33,827 bases of DNA from a virus, in the IMG/VR virus record IMGVR_UViG_3300033388_007251, positions 1 to 33,827 of that record, one strand, 5' to 3'. Numbering within the stretch: position 1 is the stretch's first letter; every line of letters starts with the position of its first letter. The translations under genes were made by a program, and so were the position numbers. Below are positions 24,282-32,740 of the stretch, one piece after another. The notes beneath the pieces were generated by a model. That model did no database searches, was not told where the DNA came from, and was given only the letters and a program-made list of their open reading frames with translations.

Positions 24282-26983
24282 TGCCTAATCCAGAACAAGG
24301 ACCAGAGAGCCAGGGGATAGTCGGGCAATGGCAGACGATCTCTTTGGAGATCCCGGACTTCCTCGAGCCGGTTCGCGAGGCGATCGATGCCTTCTTCTCG
24401 TTCCTGATCCAGATCCTCAACATCCTGTTGGCGGTGTTGGAGATCCTCAAGGTTTTCGCTACCGGGTTGCTCGACCCGCTCATCGCACTCATCACGCTGA
24501 TCCAGAGCATTATCGAGGCGCTGCTAGCTGACCTGAGACAGCTCGGTATTTACATCCACGGGGACATCTATAATCTGGAAGGGCCCGATTTCTCGGCCCT
24601 CAAGGGTGGCTACCTGACCTACCAAGGTCGGATGGTGGGGCGTCTCCAAGACTCCCAGGATCCGAACCGTCCGGACATCAGCGAGTTCTCGACATGTTTG
24701 GCTGTGTTCCTGTTCGTACAGACGGACATTCGTGGCATCAACCGCATCGTCCAGCTCGTCCAGTCCATCCTCGGGCTGTTCAACCGCCAGTATCCGTTGC
24801 CCCGGATGCAGAACAAGGCGGTGAGCATCGAAGCCACATACGGCTACGACGGCGCTACTATTTTCTCGTTCAACAAGAGCTTTTTCCGAGACGAGCTTTT
24901 CGACAAAGAGAGCCCCGACGACAGCCTCAACAACCCGTACAACGCGGTGAACCTGACGTGGCAGATGGCGACCATTCCCGGGTCTCCTTTCCCTGACACG
25001 CCGGTCATCCCACCGGCCGGGTTCCTGGTCGAGTTCTCGACGCGTGAGCAGCCCATCAAGCTCGTGGCCGAGCGTGTGATCCAAGGGTCCGCGCAGGATA
25101 TGGAGCTCCTGAATCAGCCGGCCAAGACCGAGGTGATTGAACTTCTCGATCAGGACCGGCAGCCGATCCTCCTTCGTGGTGGCAGTCAGCAGCTCGACAT
25201 CCAGGGAAGGATCAACTGGAACGACGCGGTCGATTCCCGTGGGGATTTCAAGTCCGATGCGGTGCGTGTGTACGGTGTCCGGAACATCAACGATCCGGCG
25301 CCCATTGACCTCAGCCTGCTTGAAGGCGACGGCAAGCATTTCATCCAGAAGACCTTCTTCGTTCCCTTTACCCAGAATTTGTTTTTCCCTGGTAAGGGGT
25401 ACGGTGCCTCCTTCAAGTTCGAGGACATGCCGTTCGCTGCGGACTTCGAGTTCTCAACGTTCCCGAGGGGCCGTATCCGACGCCTCAACGACAGCAAACA
25501 GCCTGAGCGTTACTTCGTTCGGGTTCGTGCGGTCAACCAGCCTGTAGCGGAGATCTCTGATGGAGAGACCATCGGCTACAAGTACGTCCTCGATCAGACG
25601 GCGTTGCGTCCGTCGCCCAACGGTCCAATCGTCACCATCGATCCTGGGCCTTTCTCTGATGTCCCGGTCAGTTTCAACGACGCAGGGCCTCCTTCGGACT
25701 TGGTGCCCATCCTATTCCCGGATGCCAGTACGCAGCTCTATCTGCGTGCGGTGGGAGAAGCCTTGGCCATCATGGCGTTGTCGCGGGCGGACATCCCGTT
25801 GTTGCTCGGCAAGAATGGCATTGTGGATTTCCCCCCGAATGGTCCCAATGACGTTCTCAAGGACGGGGAGCAGAACCCTTGGTGGGAGACGTACCAGGAC
25901 CGCTCCAGGAAGAGTACTCAGCTCGAAGACATCGCCAAGTTCATGCTGATCCGCATCGTCGGGCGTCGGCAGACCAAGAAGTTCTTTGAGAAAACCGGAG
26001 CCGACCCCGCCAAGTTCCGCAAGAGTCTCTTCGTCAACTGCATCAACTACACGAACCGTCTGTTGTCGCAGAACTTGCCCCCATTGGCAGCGCGTCAGCT
26101 TGCGGTCGAGCGTGCCGAGGACCTTCTCAACTTCCAGATCATTTTTGGAGACGAGAGCTACTTCACTTCGGTCGATCCCAACATCACGCAGCTTTTCGAG
26201 ACACTTCCTGGAGGCTCTGTCTTGGAGCTTCTCCAAGATACGAGCACTCAAATGGGAATCGCCCCCAACCCGTTGTCCCTGGGGATCGCGGACGGTCGAG
26301 CTGCCGAACGCATTCGGGCAGAAATCAACCAGGAGAGCAAGTTGGCACGAGAGCCGCACTTCTTCTTTGCGTCTCCGTCGGATCCTCTCATCACGGCAGG
26401 GCGTGGTTCCTACGACATGGCCCCCGTCGTCTACAACCGCACCAACAACCGGCTCAGGAAGATCGACTTTTTCCGTAACCTCATCCCCGACAGCGTCTAC
26501 GAGGGCGCGGCGTTTGTTCTCCAGGTGGCGGCCGGTCCGGCCGTACGCTCTCAAGAGCGTGGGTGGATTGCTTTCCGGGTATTCCCTCAAGGCATTCCGG
26601 CCATCGACCGTTTCTTCGATCAGATCCTCGCGCTTCTGCGTTCGATCCAGGCGGCGATCGAGAGCATTGCCGAGACCATCCGCCGCTACATCGAGTTCCT
26701 CCAGAGTCGTATTCGGGAGCTTCAAGCGTTCCTCAACCGTATCAACGCCCTCATCCAACGACTGCTTCGGTTCTTTTTCTCGATCACCCCGGCAGCCGGT
26801 TTGATCGTCGTCGCTCCCGGCACCGATGGTGTCACGGCCGCGTTGTTGGGCTCGCAGAACAAGCCGATCGGTCCTGAGAATCCTCAGTCGGATTCCTACG
26901 GCGGTGGCATCGTGCTGTTTGCTGGTGGCATCCCCAACCTGGCGATCGACGTGTTCCGATCGCTTTTCCAAGGAGACACCTGA
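24281..26983 (+). CDS. 900-residue structural protein with hydrophobic helices near both ends
   Basis: Residues ~36-92 are an almost continuous run of hydrophobic and amphipathic helix (FFSFLIQILNILLAVLEIL, then LLDPLIALITLIQSIIEALL) ending in DLRQLGIYIHGD. Near the C-terminus, residues ~773-837 again form long amphipathic helices rich in Ile, Leu and Arg (RFFDQILALLRSIQAAIESI, RELQAFLNRINALIQRLLRF). They are followed by a short Gly/Ala-rich end. Between them is a beta-rich body, including an FN3-like strand pattern near 409 (RYFVRVRAVNQP), and a helical part near 520-640. The helical ends may pack together or form a bundle in an oligomer; membrane contact is possible but unproven. Overlaps the previous gene by one base and the next by one base (TGATG). 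Probably a virion protein; no family is named. Confidence 0.75.
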   Translation: MPNPEQGPESQGIVGQWQTISLEIPDFLEPVREAIDAFFSFLIQILNILLAVLEILKVFATGLLDPLIALITLIQSIIEALLADLRQLGIYIHGDIYNLEGPDFSALKGGYLTYQGRMVGRLQDSQDPNRPDISEFSTCLAVFLFVQTDIRGINRIVQLVQSILGLFNRQYPLPRMQNKAVSIEATYGYDGATIFSFNKSFFRDELFDKESPDDSLNNPYNAVNLTWQMATIPGSPFPDTPVIPPAGFLVEFSTREQPIKLVAERVIQGSAQDMELLNQPAKTEVIELLDQDRQPILLRGGSQQLDIQGRINWNDAVDSRGDFKSDAVRVYGVRNINDPAPIDLSLLEGDGKHFIQKTFFVPFTQNLFFPGKGYGASFKFEDMPFAADFEFSTFPRGRIRRLNDSKQPERYFVRVRAVNQPVAEISDGETIGYKYVLDQTALRPSPNGPIVTIDPGPFSDVPVSFNDAGPPSDLVPILFPDASTQLYLRAVGEALAIMALSRADIPLLLGKNGIVDFPPNGPNDVLKDGEQNPWWETYQDRSRKSTQLEDIAKFMLIRIVGRRQTKKFFEKTGADPAKFRKSLFVNCINYTNRLLSQNLPPLAARQLAVERAEDLLNFQIIFGDESYFTSVDPNITQLFETLPGGSVLELLQDTSTQMGIAPNPLSLGIADGRAAERIRAEINQESKLAREPHFFFASPSDPLITAGRGSYDMAPVVYNRTNNRLRKIDFFRNLIPDSVYEGAAFVLQVAAGPAVRSQERGWIAFRVFPQGIPAIDRFFDQILALLRSIQAAIESIAETIRRYIEFLQSRIRELQAFLNRINALIQRLLRFFFSITPAAGLIVVAPGTDGVTAALLGSQNKPIGPENPQSDSYGGGIVLFAGGIPNLAIDVFRSLFQGDT
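26970..26976 (+). promoter_or_regulatory. Strong ribosome binding site
   Basis: AAGGAGA lies six bases before ATG 26983, at the end of the previous gene. Together with the TGATG overlap it supports this start and coupled translation. Confidence 0.65.
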
Positions 26984-27978
26984 TGTTTAACTTTCTGGGG
27001 ACCATGAGGCAGTGTCAGTGGAAATCATTCCGTGACTGGACGTTGAACGAGCGTCGAGCGGTGCCTCGTCGTGTGGGGGTGATCAACGCGGAGCTCGACC
27101 GGATCGGTTGCATCACGGTTTTCTACAAGACACGCGGACAGACGGTCCAAACTCTGGGTGGAGCGGAGCAGGAAGTTGAAACCGTGACGGAGGAGCGCAC
27201 TCGGTTTGTGGTTTCGCCCGAGTCTTCGCTCGAGAAGCTCGTGCAGGCGTACATCGCCCAAGGTGGCAACCCGATGGCGATCTCATTGTGGCTGCAACCG
27301 GACAATGTGCAGTTCACGACCGACGAGGACCCCCAAGAGGATGCTGCCGACGATCCCAACGAGCGTGCGACCTCGGCGGGACTCGCGTCCACACCTTTTG
27401 ACCAGCCTTACGGCGCCGTGATTTCGTCGGAGAGCACGACCTCGTATGGCGTGGGCGGCCAGTACATGGGTGGCGTTTCGGTGAAACTCACGGATCTCAC
27501 TCGTATGGCCGGCCGCTATGTGGAGGAGGGCGATGCCGGGGCCAAGATCGCGATCAAGATGGACTGGGCACGTCGGTGGGTCCGACAGGAAATCGCTGAG
27601 GTGACGCAGCTCGGAGAGAAGATCCTGAAACTCATGGATTTGCGCGAGCAGCTCATGCAGGAGCGCGACATCCTGATCCAGCAAAGCGTCGGAGGATCGA
27701 CCTTCCTGGGGCTGTTTCCGCCGAATCCTTCTCGGTTTGCACGAAACCTCCATCTCACGGAGATCGTCACCGAGATGGATTCAGTTTTTTACGAAACCGA
27801 TGAGAACGGAGAACCCGATTTCACACGTATCAACCTGGGCAAGCGAGCCGACGGAACGTCCCTTTCGGACCCTACGGACGACATCGAAGGTGAAAATGCT
27901 CAGGTGATCCCGAGCGGCATCGCTTTTTACGACACGCTCAATGCAGATCCCCCGGGAACCGACCCGTTTGCTGCCTGA
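26983..27978 (+). CDS. 331-residue virion protein of unknown function
   Basis: The start is supported by AAGGAGA six bases upstream. The N-terminus is basic and aromatic (FRDWTLNERRAVPRRVGV). It is followed by a beta-rich part (GCITVFYKTRGQTVQTLGG), a segment around 75-105 (FVVSPESSLEKLVQAYIAQG), and an acidic linker (TDEDPQEDAADDPNE). A helical stretch near 185-235 contains a likely coiled coil (GEKILKLMDLREQLMQERD). The C-terminal 60 residues are acidic and Gly/Pro-rich, probably flexible. No enzymatic or transmembrane motif. It is the last gene of the block inserted between the spike and gp25 homologues, so I infer a baseplate-associated structural role. No family recognised. Confidence 0.7.
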   Translation: MFNFLGTMRQCQWKSFRDWTLNERRAVPRRVGVINAELDRIGCITVFYKTRGQTVQTLGGAEQEVETVTEERTRFVVSPESSLEKLVQAYIAQGGNPMAISLWLQPDNVQFTTDEDPQEDAADDPNERATSAGLASTPFDQPYGAVISSESTTSYGVGGQYMGGVSVKLTDLTRMAGRYVEEGDAGAKIAIKMDWARRWVRQEIAEVTQLGEKILKLMDLREQLMQERDILIQQSVGGSTFLGLFPPNPSRFARNLHLTEIVTEMDSVFYETDENGEPDFTRINLGKRADGTSLSDPTDDIEGENAQVIPSGIAFYDTLNADPPGTDPFAA

Positions 27979-28008
27979 TTCTGCCTATAGCCCCGTTTCT
28001 AGTAGACC
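27979..28008 (+). other. Largest intergenic gap, 30 bases
   Basis: This is the only gap longer than about ten bases in the window. It holds no hairpin with a U-run, so no terminator, and no clear Shine-Dalgarno for the gene at 28009. A promoter cannot be shown from the sequence, although the gap separates the inserted block from the conserved wedge genes. Confidence 0.5.
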
Positions 28009-29184
28009 ATGAGTTTCGACTTCCAACTCGGCCACGCCTGCCCCCACCTGACGGTGGAGGAAGAAGTGATCCTCGGCGCCGACCGGCGAGAATTGGTGAC
28101 ACGCCAGCCAGTGGCGTCCTCGAACCATATCCGCATCACGGTGAACGACCAGTTGACCGTGCCGCAGGGGGGTCTTCTGAGTCGAGCGCAGCTTTCGGGC
28201 TCGGTCAGCGGTCCGTTTCGAATCGTTCAGAACGAGAACACCATCACCATTGAAAACCGGACTCAGGGAGTTCAAGAGGTGGAGCTTCCGGTGGGGAACC
28301 GGGTGACTACGGATCGCGTTGTGGAGATTCTCACCGCGGCGCTGCGGACTGGCCAGGTTTCTATCGTTCCGCAAAACGTCAACGGTTACCTGCGTCTCAC
28401 GGATCTCTCGGACACCGGGAGGAAATCCCAAGTGCGTGTGTCAGGTGATGCGGTGGGCCAGGTCGGATTCGTGGACCAGATTCGGGAGCGGGGTCGCATC
28501 GTGTACCCCTCCTGGATTTTTGCGGAACGCCCCACCATCACGGTGACTCCTGGGCTTGCCAGTGTCCGACAAGTCCCCGCTCGGTACCCCAAGTTCACAC
28601 AACCGGTGAAGAGCAACCCGGTTTTCAAGATCTCGTACACGACGTACCAGCAGTACTGCCGTCGTTGCCAGGGCTTCGGGATCGAGAACGACTACCTGAT
28701 CGCGGCGGATGGCTCCCCGTTCCAGATTGTGAACGAAGACCTCCTCAACCAGGACGTGCTTAAGGTGCTGAGCACCATCAAGGGGTCCAATGCTTTCCAC
28801 CCCGAGTACGGGACGTTGCTTCTCACACGCATCGGAACGAAGGCTGTGGGTTCCGGGGTCGCGGCGATCAACGAGGACGTGATCACATCGCTGACCGTGT
28901 TCCAACGTCTACAAGAAGCTGCTGGCCGATACCAGGAGGTCACTGCGCGACAGCGTCTGGCCAATATCATCGCCATCAACACTTTCCCGTCCGAGTTCGA
29001 CCCCACGGTGTTCGAGGTGCAGGTGATCGCAGCGAATGCTTCCAACGTCCCCGTCGTGGTGTCCACGGTGTTTGCCGCTCCTGGTACAGCAGCACTTGCT
29101 GGGACGAATGGCCTGTCGCTCGGCTTGAGCGGTTTTGGGCTCGATCCCCGCACCGGAACGATTCCGGGGGTTGCGCCCGCGTAA
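28009..29184 (+). CDS. Baseplate wedge protein with C-terminal gp25-like domain
   Basis: 391 residues. Residues 242-330 look like the gp25/gpW wedge fold: NEDLLNQDVLKVLSTIKGSN, then AFHPEYGTLLLTRIG, then a helix with LTVFQRLQEAAGRYQEV and a final strand pair. In T4 and P2 such proteins join the wedge to the first sheath ring. Classical gp25 is only ~130 residues. Here about 240 residues precede it. They start MSFDFQLGHACPHL (Cys11 between two His) and include a module at residues 99-157 (VTTDRVVEILTAAL, then a G-D-A-x-x-x-V-G-F end) like one in the giant protein. A C217-x2-C220 pair comes before the gp25 domain and could bind metal. The last 50 residues are Gly/Ala-rich. The next gene is J-like, as expected. 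The wedge call is fairly strong; the N-terminal role is unknown. Confidence 0.75.
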   Translation: MSFDFQLGHACPHLTVEEEVILGADRRELVTRQPVASSNHIRITVNDQLTVPQGGLLSRAQLSGSVSGPFRIVQNENTITIENRTQGVQEVELPVGNRVTTDRVVEILTAALRTGQVSIVPQNVNGYLRLTDLSDTGRKSQVRVSGDAVGQVGFVDQIRERGRIVYPSWIFAERPTITVTPGLASVRQVPARYPKFTQPVKSNPVFKISYTTYQQYCRRCQGFGIENDYLIAADGSPFQIVNEDLLNQDVLKVLSTIKGSNAFHPEYGTLLLTRIGTKAVGSGVAAINEDVITSLTVFQRLQEAAGRYQEVTARQRLANIIAINTFPSEFDPTVFEVQVIAANASNVPVVVSTVFAAPGTAALAGTNGLSLGLSGFGLDPRTGTIPGVAPA

Positions 29185-29189
29185 GAGGT
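29183..29189 (+). promoter_or_regulatory. Ribosome binding site of the J-like gene
   Basis: AAGAGGT overlaps the stop of the gp25-like gene and lies five bases before ATG 29195, supporting that start. Confidence 0.55.
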
Positions 29190-29194
29190 AACTG

Positions 29195-32100
29195 ATGGTA
29201 TCTACGCCCAAAATCATCGGTCCCGACGGAGTTGCTCGTGAGAACACCTTGTTCTCCACAACCATGACTTCTCGTTTTTTCGAGGGGACCATGGAAGAGA
29301 GCACGGTGGACATGCAGATCTCCATCCGTGGTGGTGCTTTCACGTCGGACCCGGACTTGATCATCTTTGAAGGGACGACCTTTTCGTTCCCCAACTCCAC
29401 ATCTTTTCCCGATGGCCTTGAGTTCGGCGCCGGGTTGAACGTGATCGAGGTTCGTTCGATCTCGTTCTCCGGAGCAGTCTCTACGTCAGCTCGCCTTGAG
29501 GTGACTCTCGTCCAGGAGTCCGACATTGGGCTACTGGGAACGGTCCCTACGAACGTCAGCGTTGAGCAACTCGACGATGAGGTGGAGATCAGGGTGGAAG
29601 GGGTCAACGATCCCACCTTCCGAGGGATCAACTTCTACGCATCCCGATTCTCTGGGGGTGGTGCCACCGGGTACCAGCGCGTCAACCTCAACACCGTCTC
29701 GGATTTTGTGACGGTGCAGGAGACTACGAACATTGGGGCTCTCCAGGTGGAGTCGGCAGTGGCGACGAACACGGACGGCACGGTGGCCGCCGATCCCTTG
29801 TACGTCAAAATCCGTGAGACGCAGACCAGCAGCAACGATATCCTCGAGAACCTCGAAGACATCACGCTGACTCCTGAGCTCGCCGCAGCCATCACGGAGC
29901 AAGAGCAAGCGAATCTTCTGCAAACCGATTTCGTGCAGGTGTTCGAGGTCCCGGAAACGACGACGGTGATCCGGAGCACGTACTCCGTGGATTCGTTGGT
30001 GGCGCGTCCCTTCTACACTTTTAAGCACAACCGCCAGTTCGGATCGGCCAACAACCCTGCCACCATTCCGGTTGGGGTGTTCGCCAGCACGCCGTTGACG
30101 GAGCCTTTGTTCTACGTCACGAGCGCAGTCTTTTTTGACGATGCAACGCTCCTGGAAGTGGAGTCGGCGTTCTCGACGGAGGTCTCGGCACAGCCCACCG
30201 TGATCCGTCAGAACGTGGGTACGTTCCCATCACCGTCACGTCTCGATATCGTCGAAGACACGATCAGCGCGATTGGGCGCACCACCCCACAGATCGCGAT
30301 TCAACCGGGAGCCGTTATCCGAGACACGGTGGTGGATCCGATTGCCAGCGAGGCCGTGCGTCTTCGGTTCCTGGTGGACTTCCTGTACCGCATCCAGTCC
30401 TTCGACACGCTGTTGCAGATCGACGGCATCGAAGCAAACGGTAGCTCCACGGCTGTGGCACAGAGCCCTTACAAACAGGCCCTTCAACGGGTATTCGAGC
30501 TGCAAAACCCTGGTGACGTACAGGCCATCATCGACCTTTCGTTCGATCAGCTTGCGTCTCGCAACGGGATTTTCCGTCAGTCGGGAGACCGCGCTCGAGG
30601 GTTCGTCATTTTCTTCACGCGTACGCGTCCTACCTCGACGGTTTTCATCCCGTTGGGAACCCGGGTGGCCAGTGGCTCTGTCCAGTTCGTTACGACGACG
30701 GATGGTGCGATCCCGATCAACAACATCGCGTCGTTCTTCGACCCCACCACGAACACCTACCGGATTGAACTTCCCATCGAGGCTGCTTCTCCGGGGTCGG
30801 CGGCGAACCTGGGGGCCGGGCAGATCCGCACCATCGTGGGTTCGTTGCCGGGGCTCTCGGTCACCAACTCGAATGCCACGTTCGGAGGCACCAACCAAGA
30901 GACCAACCTCGAGCTTTCGATCCGGGCCCGCAACGCGCTGGCTGCGGTGGACAGTGGAACCGAACGAGGGACACTTCAAACTGCGGCCGATGTGGCCGGT
31001 GTCCAGGAAGTTTCGATCGTTGCTGCTGGCGACTCTTTGATGCAGCGCGACTTCGACGACGACTTCGACAAACACGTCGGAGGCAAGGTCGATGTATGGC
31101 TACGGGGCGAGTCCCTCGGCACCGTCACTGACACTTTCGCGTTCACGTTCGAGACGGCTCAGGACGTTCAGTTCGCCATCATCGGGAATCCTGCGATCCT
31201 CCAGTTCCGGGCCTTGGACGAGACACTCACGGTGGAGAACCCCATCGCTGCGATGATCGACGATGTTACGGAAGGGCTCGGGCTCCGAAATGCCACGACC
31301 GGAGCTTTCTTCGATCTGACGGATGTCGAGATTATCGACTATCGGACTATCCAGCTTTCCATCGAGGTGTTCCAACCTCCTGTGACGTTCGGAGACATCG
31401 TGTTGGGTGACTACCGGTACATCACTACGACTCGATTCGTCTTCACGCGACAGCCTGTGACTTCGGTGACGAGCGTGACAGGTACCATTTCCGGGCTCCT
31501 CTCCACCGACAACTGGGAGTTCGTACGTCCTGATGACCCTCTGATCTTGGGGCGCTCCACCAAGGCCCAAGCGTATTTGAACGTGCTTCAAATCAACGGG
31601 GTGCCGAGCGGCGACTCCATCACGGTGACCAACGAACAGCACATTTTGCTGGGCGAGTTCAACGAGTTCGTCAGCAACTTGGGAGCCAATCCCCTGACGG
31701 TATCCGTCACCAGTTCGGATGGCACGATCCTGTACCGAGGCCCAAGCGATCCCAGTGGCGTTTCGGACTACACGATCGTTCCCGGTGGCCAGACCACGGC
31801 GCTCGCCATTCGACGTACGGCCAACAGCGCGATCGTGAGTGGCCAAACGGTCCTGGTCAGCTACGAGCACGTCGAGAACTTCACGGTCCTGTACCAGAAC
31901 AACTTCGTCATCCCCAGCACGCAAGCGGTGTTGGATGCTCAGAAGCACCTGACTGCCGACGTTCTGGGCAAAGCTGCCATCCAAGTCCCCATCGACATTA
32001 CGGCGACCGTCGTCACCGTGTCAGGTTTCCGTACGTCTACGGCCGACACCAACGTCCGTACGAACTTGACTACCTTCCTTCGGGCTCTTCCCGCAGGCTC

Positions 32101-32740
32101 CGCAGTGCGTCAATCCGATATCATTGCGGTGATCGACAACACCTCTGGGGTGTCGTACATCGAGAGCCCCCTTCGTAAGCTGTCCCGTGGGGCTGGCAGC
32201 CTGGTGGTGCGGGAATCGGTTTCTTCGGAAGACGGCGAAGTCATGCTGCTTGTAGGGACGCCAGCGGTTCCTTACTCGACGGACACCGTCAAAACCTGGT
32301 TGCTGGAGAACCCGTTGGACAACCCCACGACCACGGGTGGCGGAGACGGCACCCAGTTCGCTGGTGTGTTCCAAGACGACCGCGCCTTGACCTTGCAGCT
32401 CAGCAGCCCTGAATTTCTTCATGAGGGGCCCGACCGGGCGTTCATCATTGGAAACGACGGCCTGATCATCCCAGGGTTTACGGACGACCAGACCATCGAG
32501 AACAACTTTCCATCGGCCAACACCGCGCAGGAAATCCAAGCGATCCGGCAAGACCTCACTGCGAACCGGATGATCGTTTCGCTGGGTGCGAACGACCGTC
32601 CGCAAGTGCACGCTTACACCGTCACCTACACGGTGGCCTTCCTCGAGACGCGAGTTCAGGACATCGAAGGCAGCTCCCTCGAAGTGTTTGAAGTGGGCAG
32701 CTTGATCTTCACGTTCGCAGAGGACGTGCGTAGTGTCTGA
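29195..32740 (+). CDS. Baseplate J-like wedge protein with N-terminal Ig/FN3-like extension
   Basis: 1181 residues; J/gp6 proteins are usually 300-660. Residues ~30-110 are beta-rich, with an Ig-like end (GAGLNVIEVRSISFSG). Residues ~115-180 look like an FN3 domain: PTNVSVEQLDDEVEIRVEGV, then GINFYASRFSGGG. The J part begins near 364 (IQPGAVIRDTVVDPIASEA). Its signature lies near 560-640: FGGTNQETNLELSIRARNAL, SGTERGTL, ADVAGVQEVSIV, then HVGGKVDVWLRG. The C-terminal J-type helix-strand unit is near 906-1000 (VLGKAAIQVPIDITATVV, AVIDNTSGVSYIES). Between them sits a long unassigned beta region. In the baseplate the J/gp6 homologue forms the ring connecting wedges, whose change in shape triggers sheath contraction. 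It sits between the gp25 and tail-protein-I homologues, the conserved order. Family call strong. Confidence 0.85.
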   Translation: MVSTPKIIGPDGVARENTLFSTTMTSRFFEGTMEESTVDMQISIRGGAFTSDPDLIIFEGTTFSFPNSTSFPDGLEFGAGLNVIEVRSISFSGAVSTSARLEVTLVQESDIGLLGTVPTNVSVEQLDDEVEIRVEGVNDPTFRGINFYASRFSGGGATGYQRVNLNTVSDFVTVQETTNIGALQVESAVATNTDGTVAADPLYVKIRETQTSSNDILENLEDITLTPELAAAITEQEQANLLQTDFVQVFEVPETTTVIRSTYSVDSLVARPFYTFKHNRQFGSANNPATIPVGVFASTPLTEPLFYVTSAVFFDDATLLEVESAFSTEVSAQPTVIRQNVGTFPSPSRLDIVEDTISAIGRTTPQIAIQPGAVIRDTVVDPIASEAVRLRFLVDFLYRIQSFDTLLQIDGIEANGSSTAVAQSPYKQALQRVFELQNPGDVQAIIDLSFDQLASRNGIFRQSGDRARGFVIFFTRTRPTSTVFIPLGTRVASGSVQFVTTTDGAIPINNIASFFDPTTNTYRIELPIEAASPGSAANLGAGQIRTIVGSLPGLSVTNSNATFGGTNQETNLELSIRARNALAAVDSGTERGTLQTAADVAGVQEVSIVAAGDSLMQRDFDDDFDKHVGGKVDVWLRGESLGTVTDTFAFTFETAQDVQFAIIGNPAILQFRALDETLTVENPIAAMIDDVTEGLGLRNATTGAFFDLTDVEIIDYRTIQLSIEVFQPPVTFGDIVLGDYRYITTTRFVFTRQPVTSVTSVTGTISGLLSTDNWEFVRPDDPLILGRSTKAQAYLNVLQINGVPSGDSITVTNEQHILLGEFNEFVSNLGANPLTVSVTSSDGTILYRGPSDPSGVSDYTIVPGGQTTALAIRRTANSAIVSGQTVLVSYEHVENFTVLYQNNFVIPSTQAVLDAQKHLTADVLGKAAIQVPIDITATVVTVSGFRTSTADTNVRTNLTTFLRALPAGSAVRQSDIIAVIDNTSGVSYIESPLRKLSRGAGSLVVRESVSSEDGEVMLLVGTPAVPYSTDTVKTWLLENPLDNPTTTGGGDGTQFAGVFQDDRALTLQLSSPEFLHEGPDRAFIIGNDGLIIPGFTDDQTIENNFPSANTAQEIQAIRQDLTANRMIVSLGANDRPQVHAYTVTYTVAFLETRVQDIEGSSLEVFEVGSLIFTFAEDVRSV
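32719..32724 (+). promoter_or_regulatory. Ribosome site supporting a GTG start
   Basis: AGAGGA lies eight bases before GTG 32733. It decides the start of the last gene, which has no ATG near its N-terminus. Confidence 0.55.
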
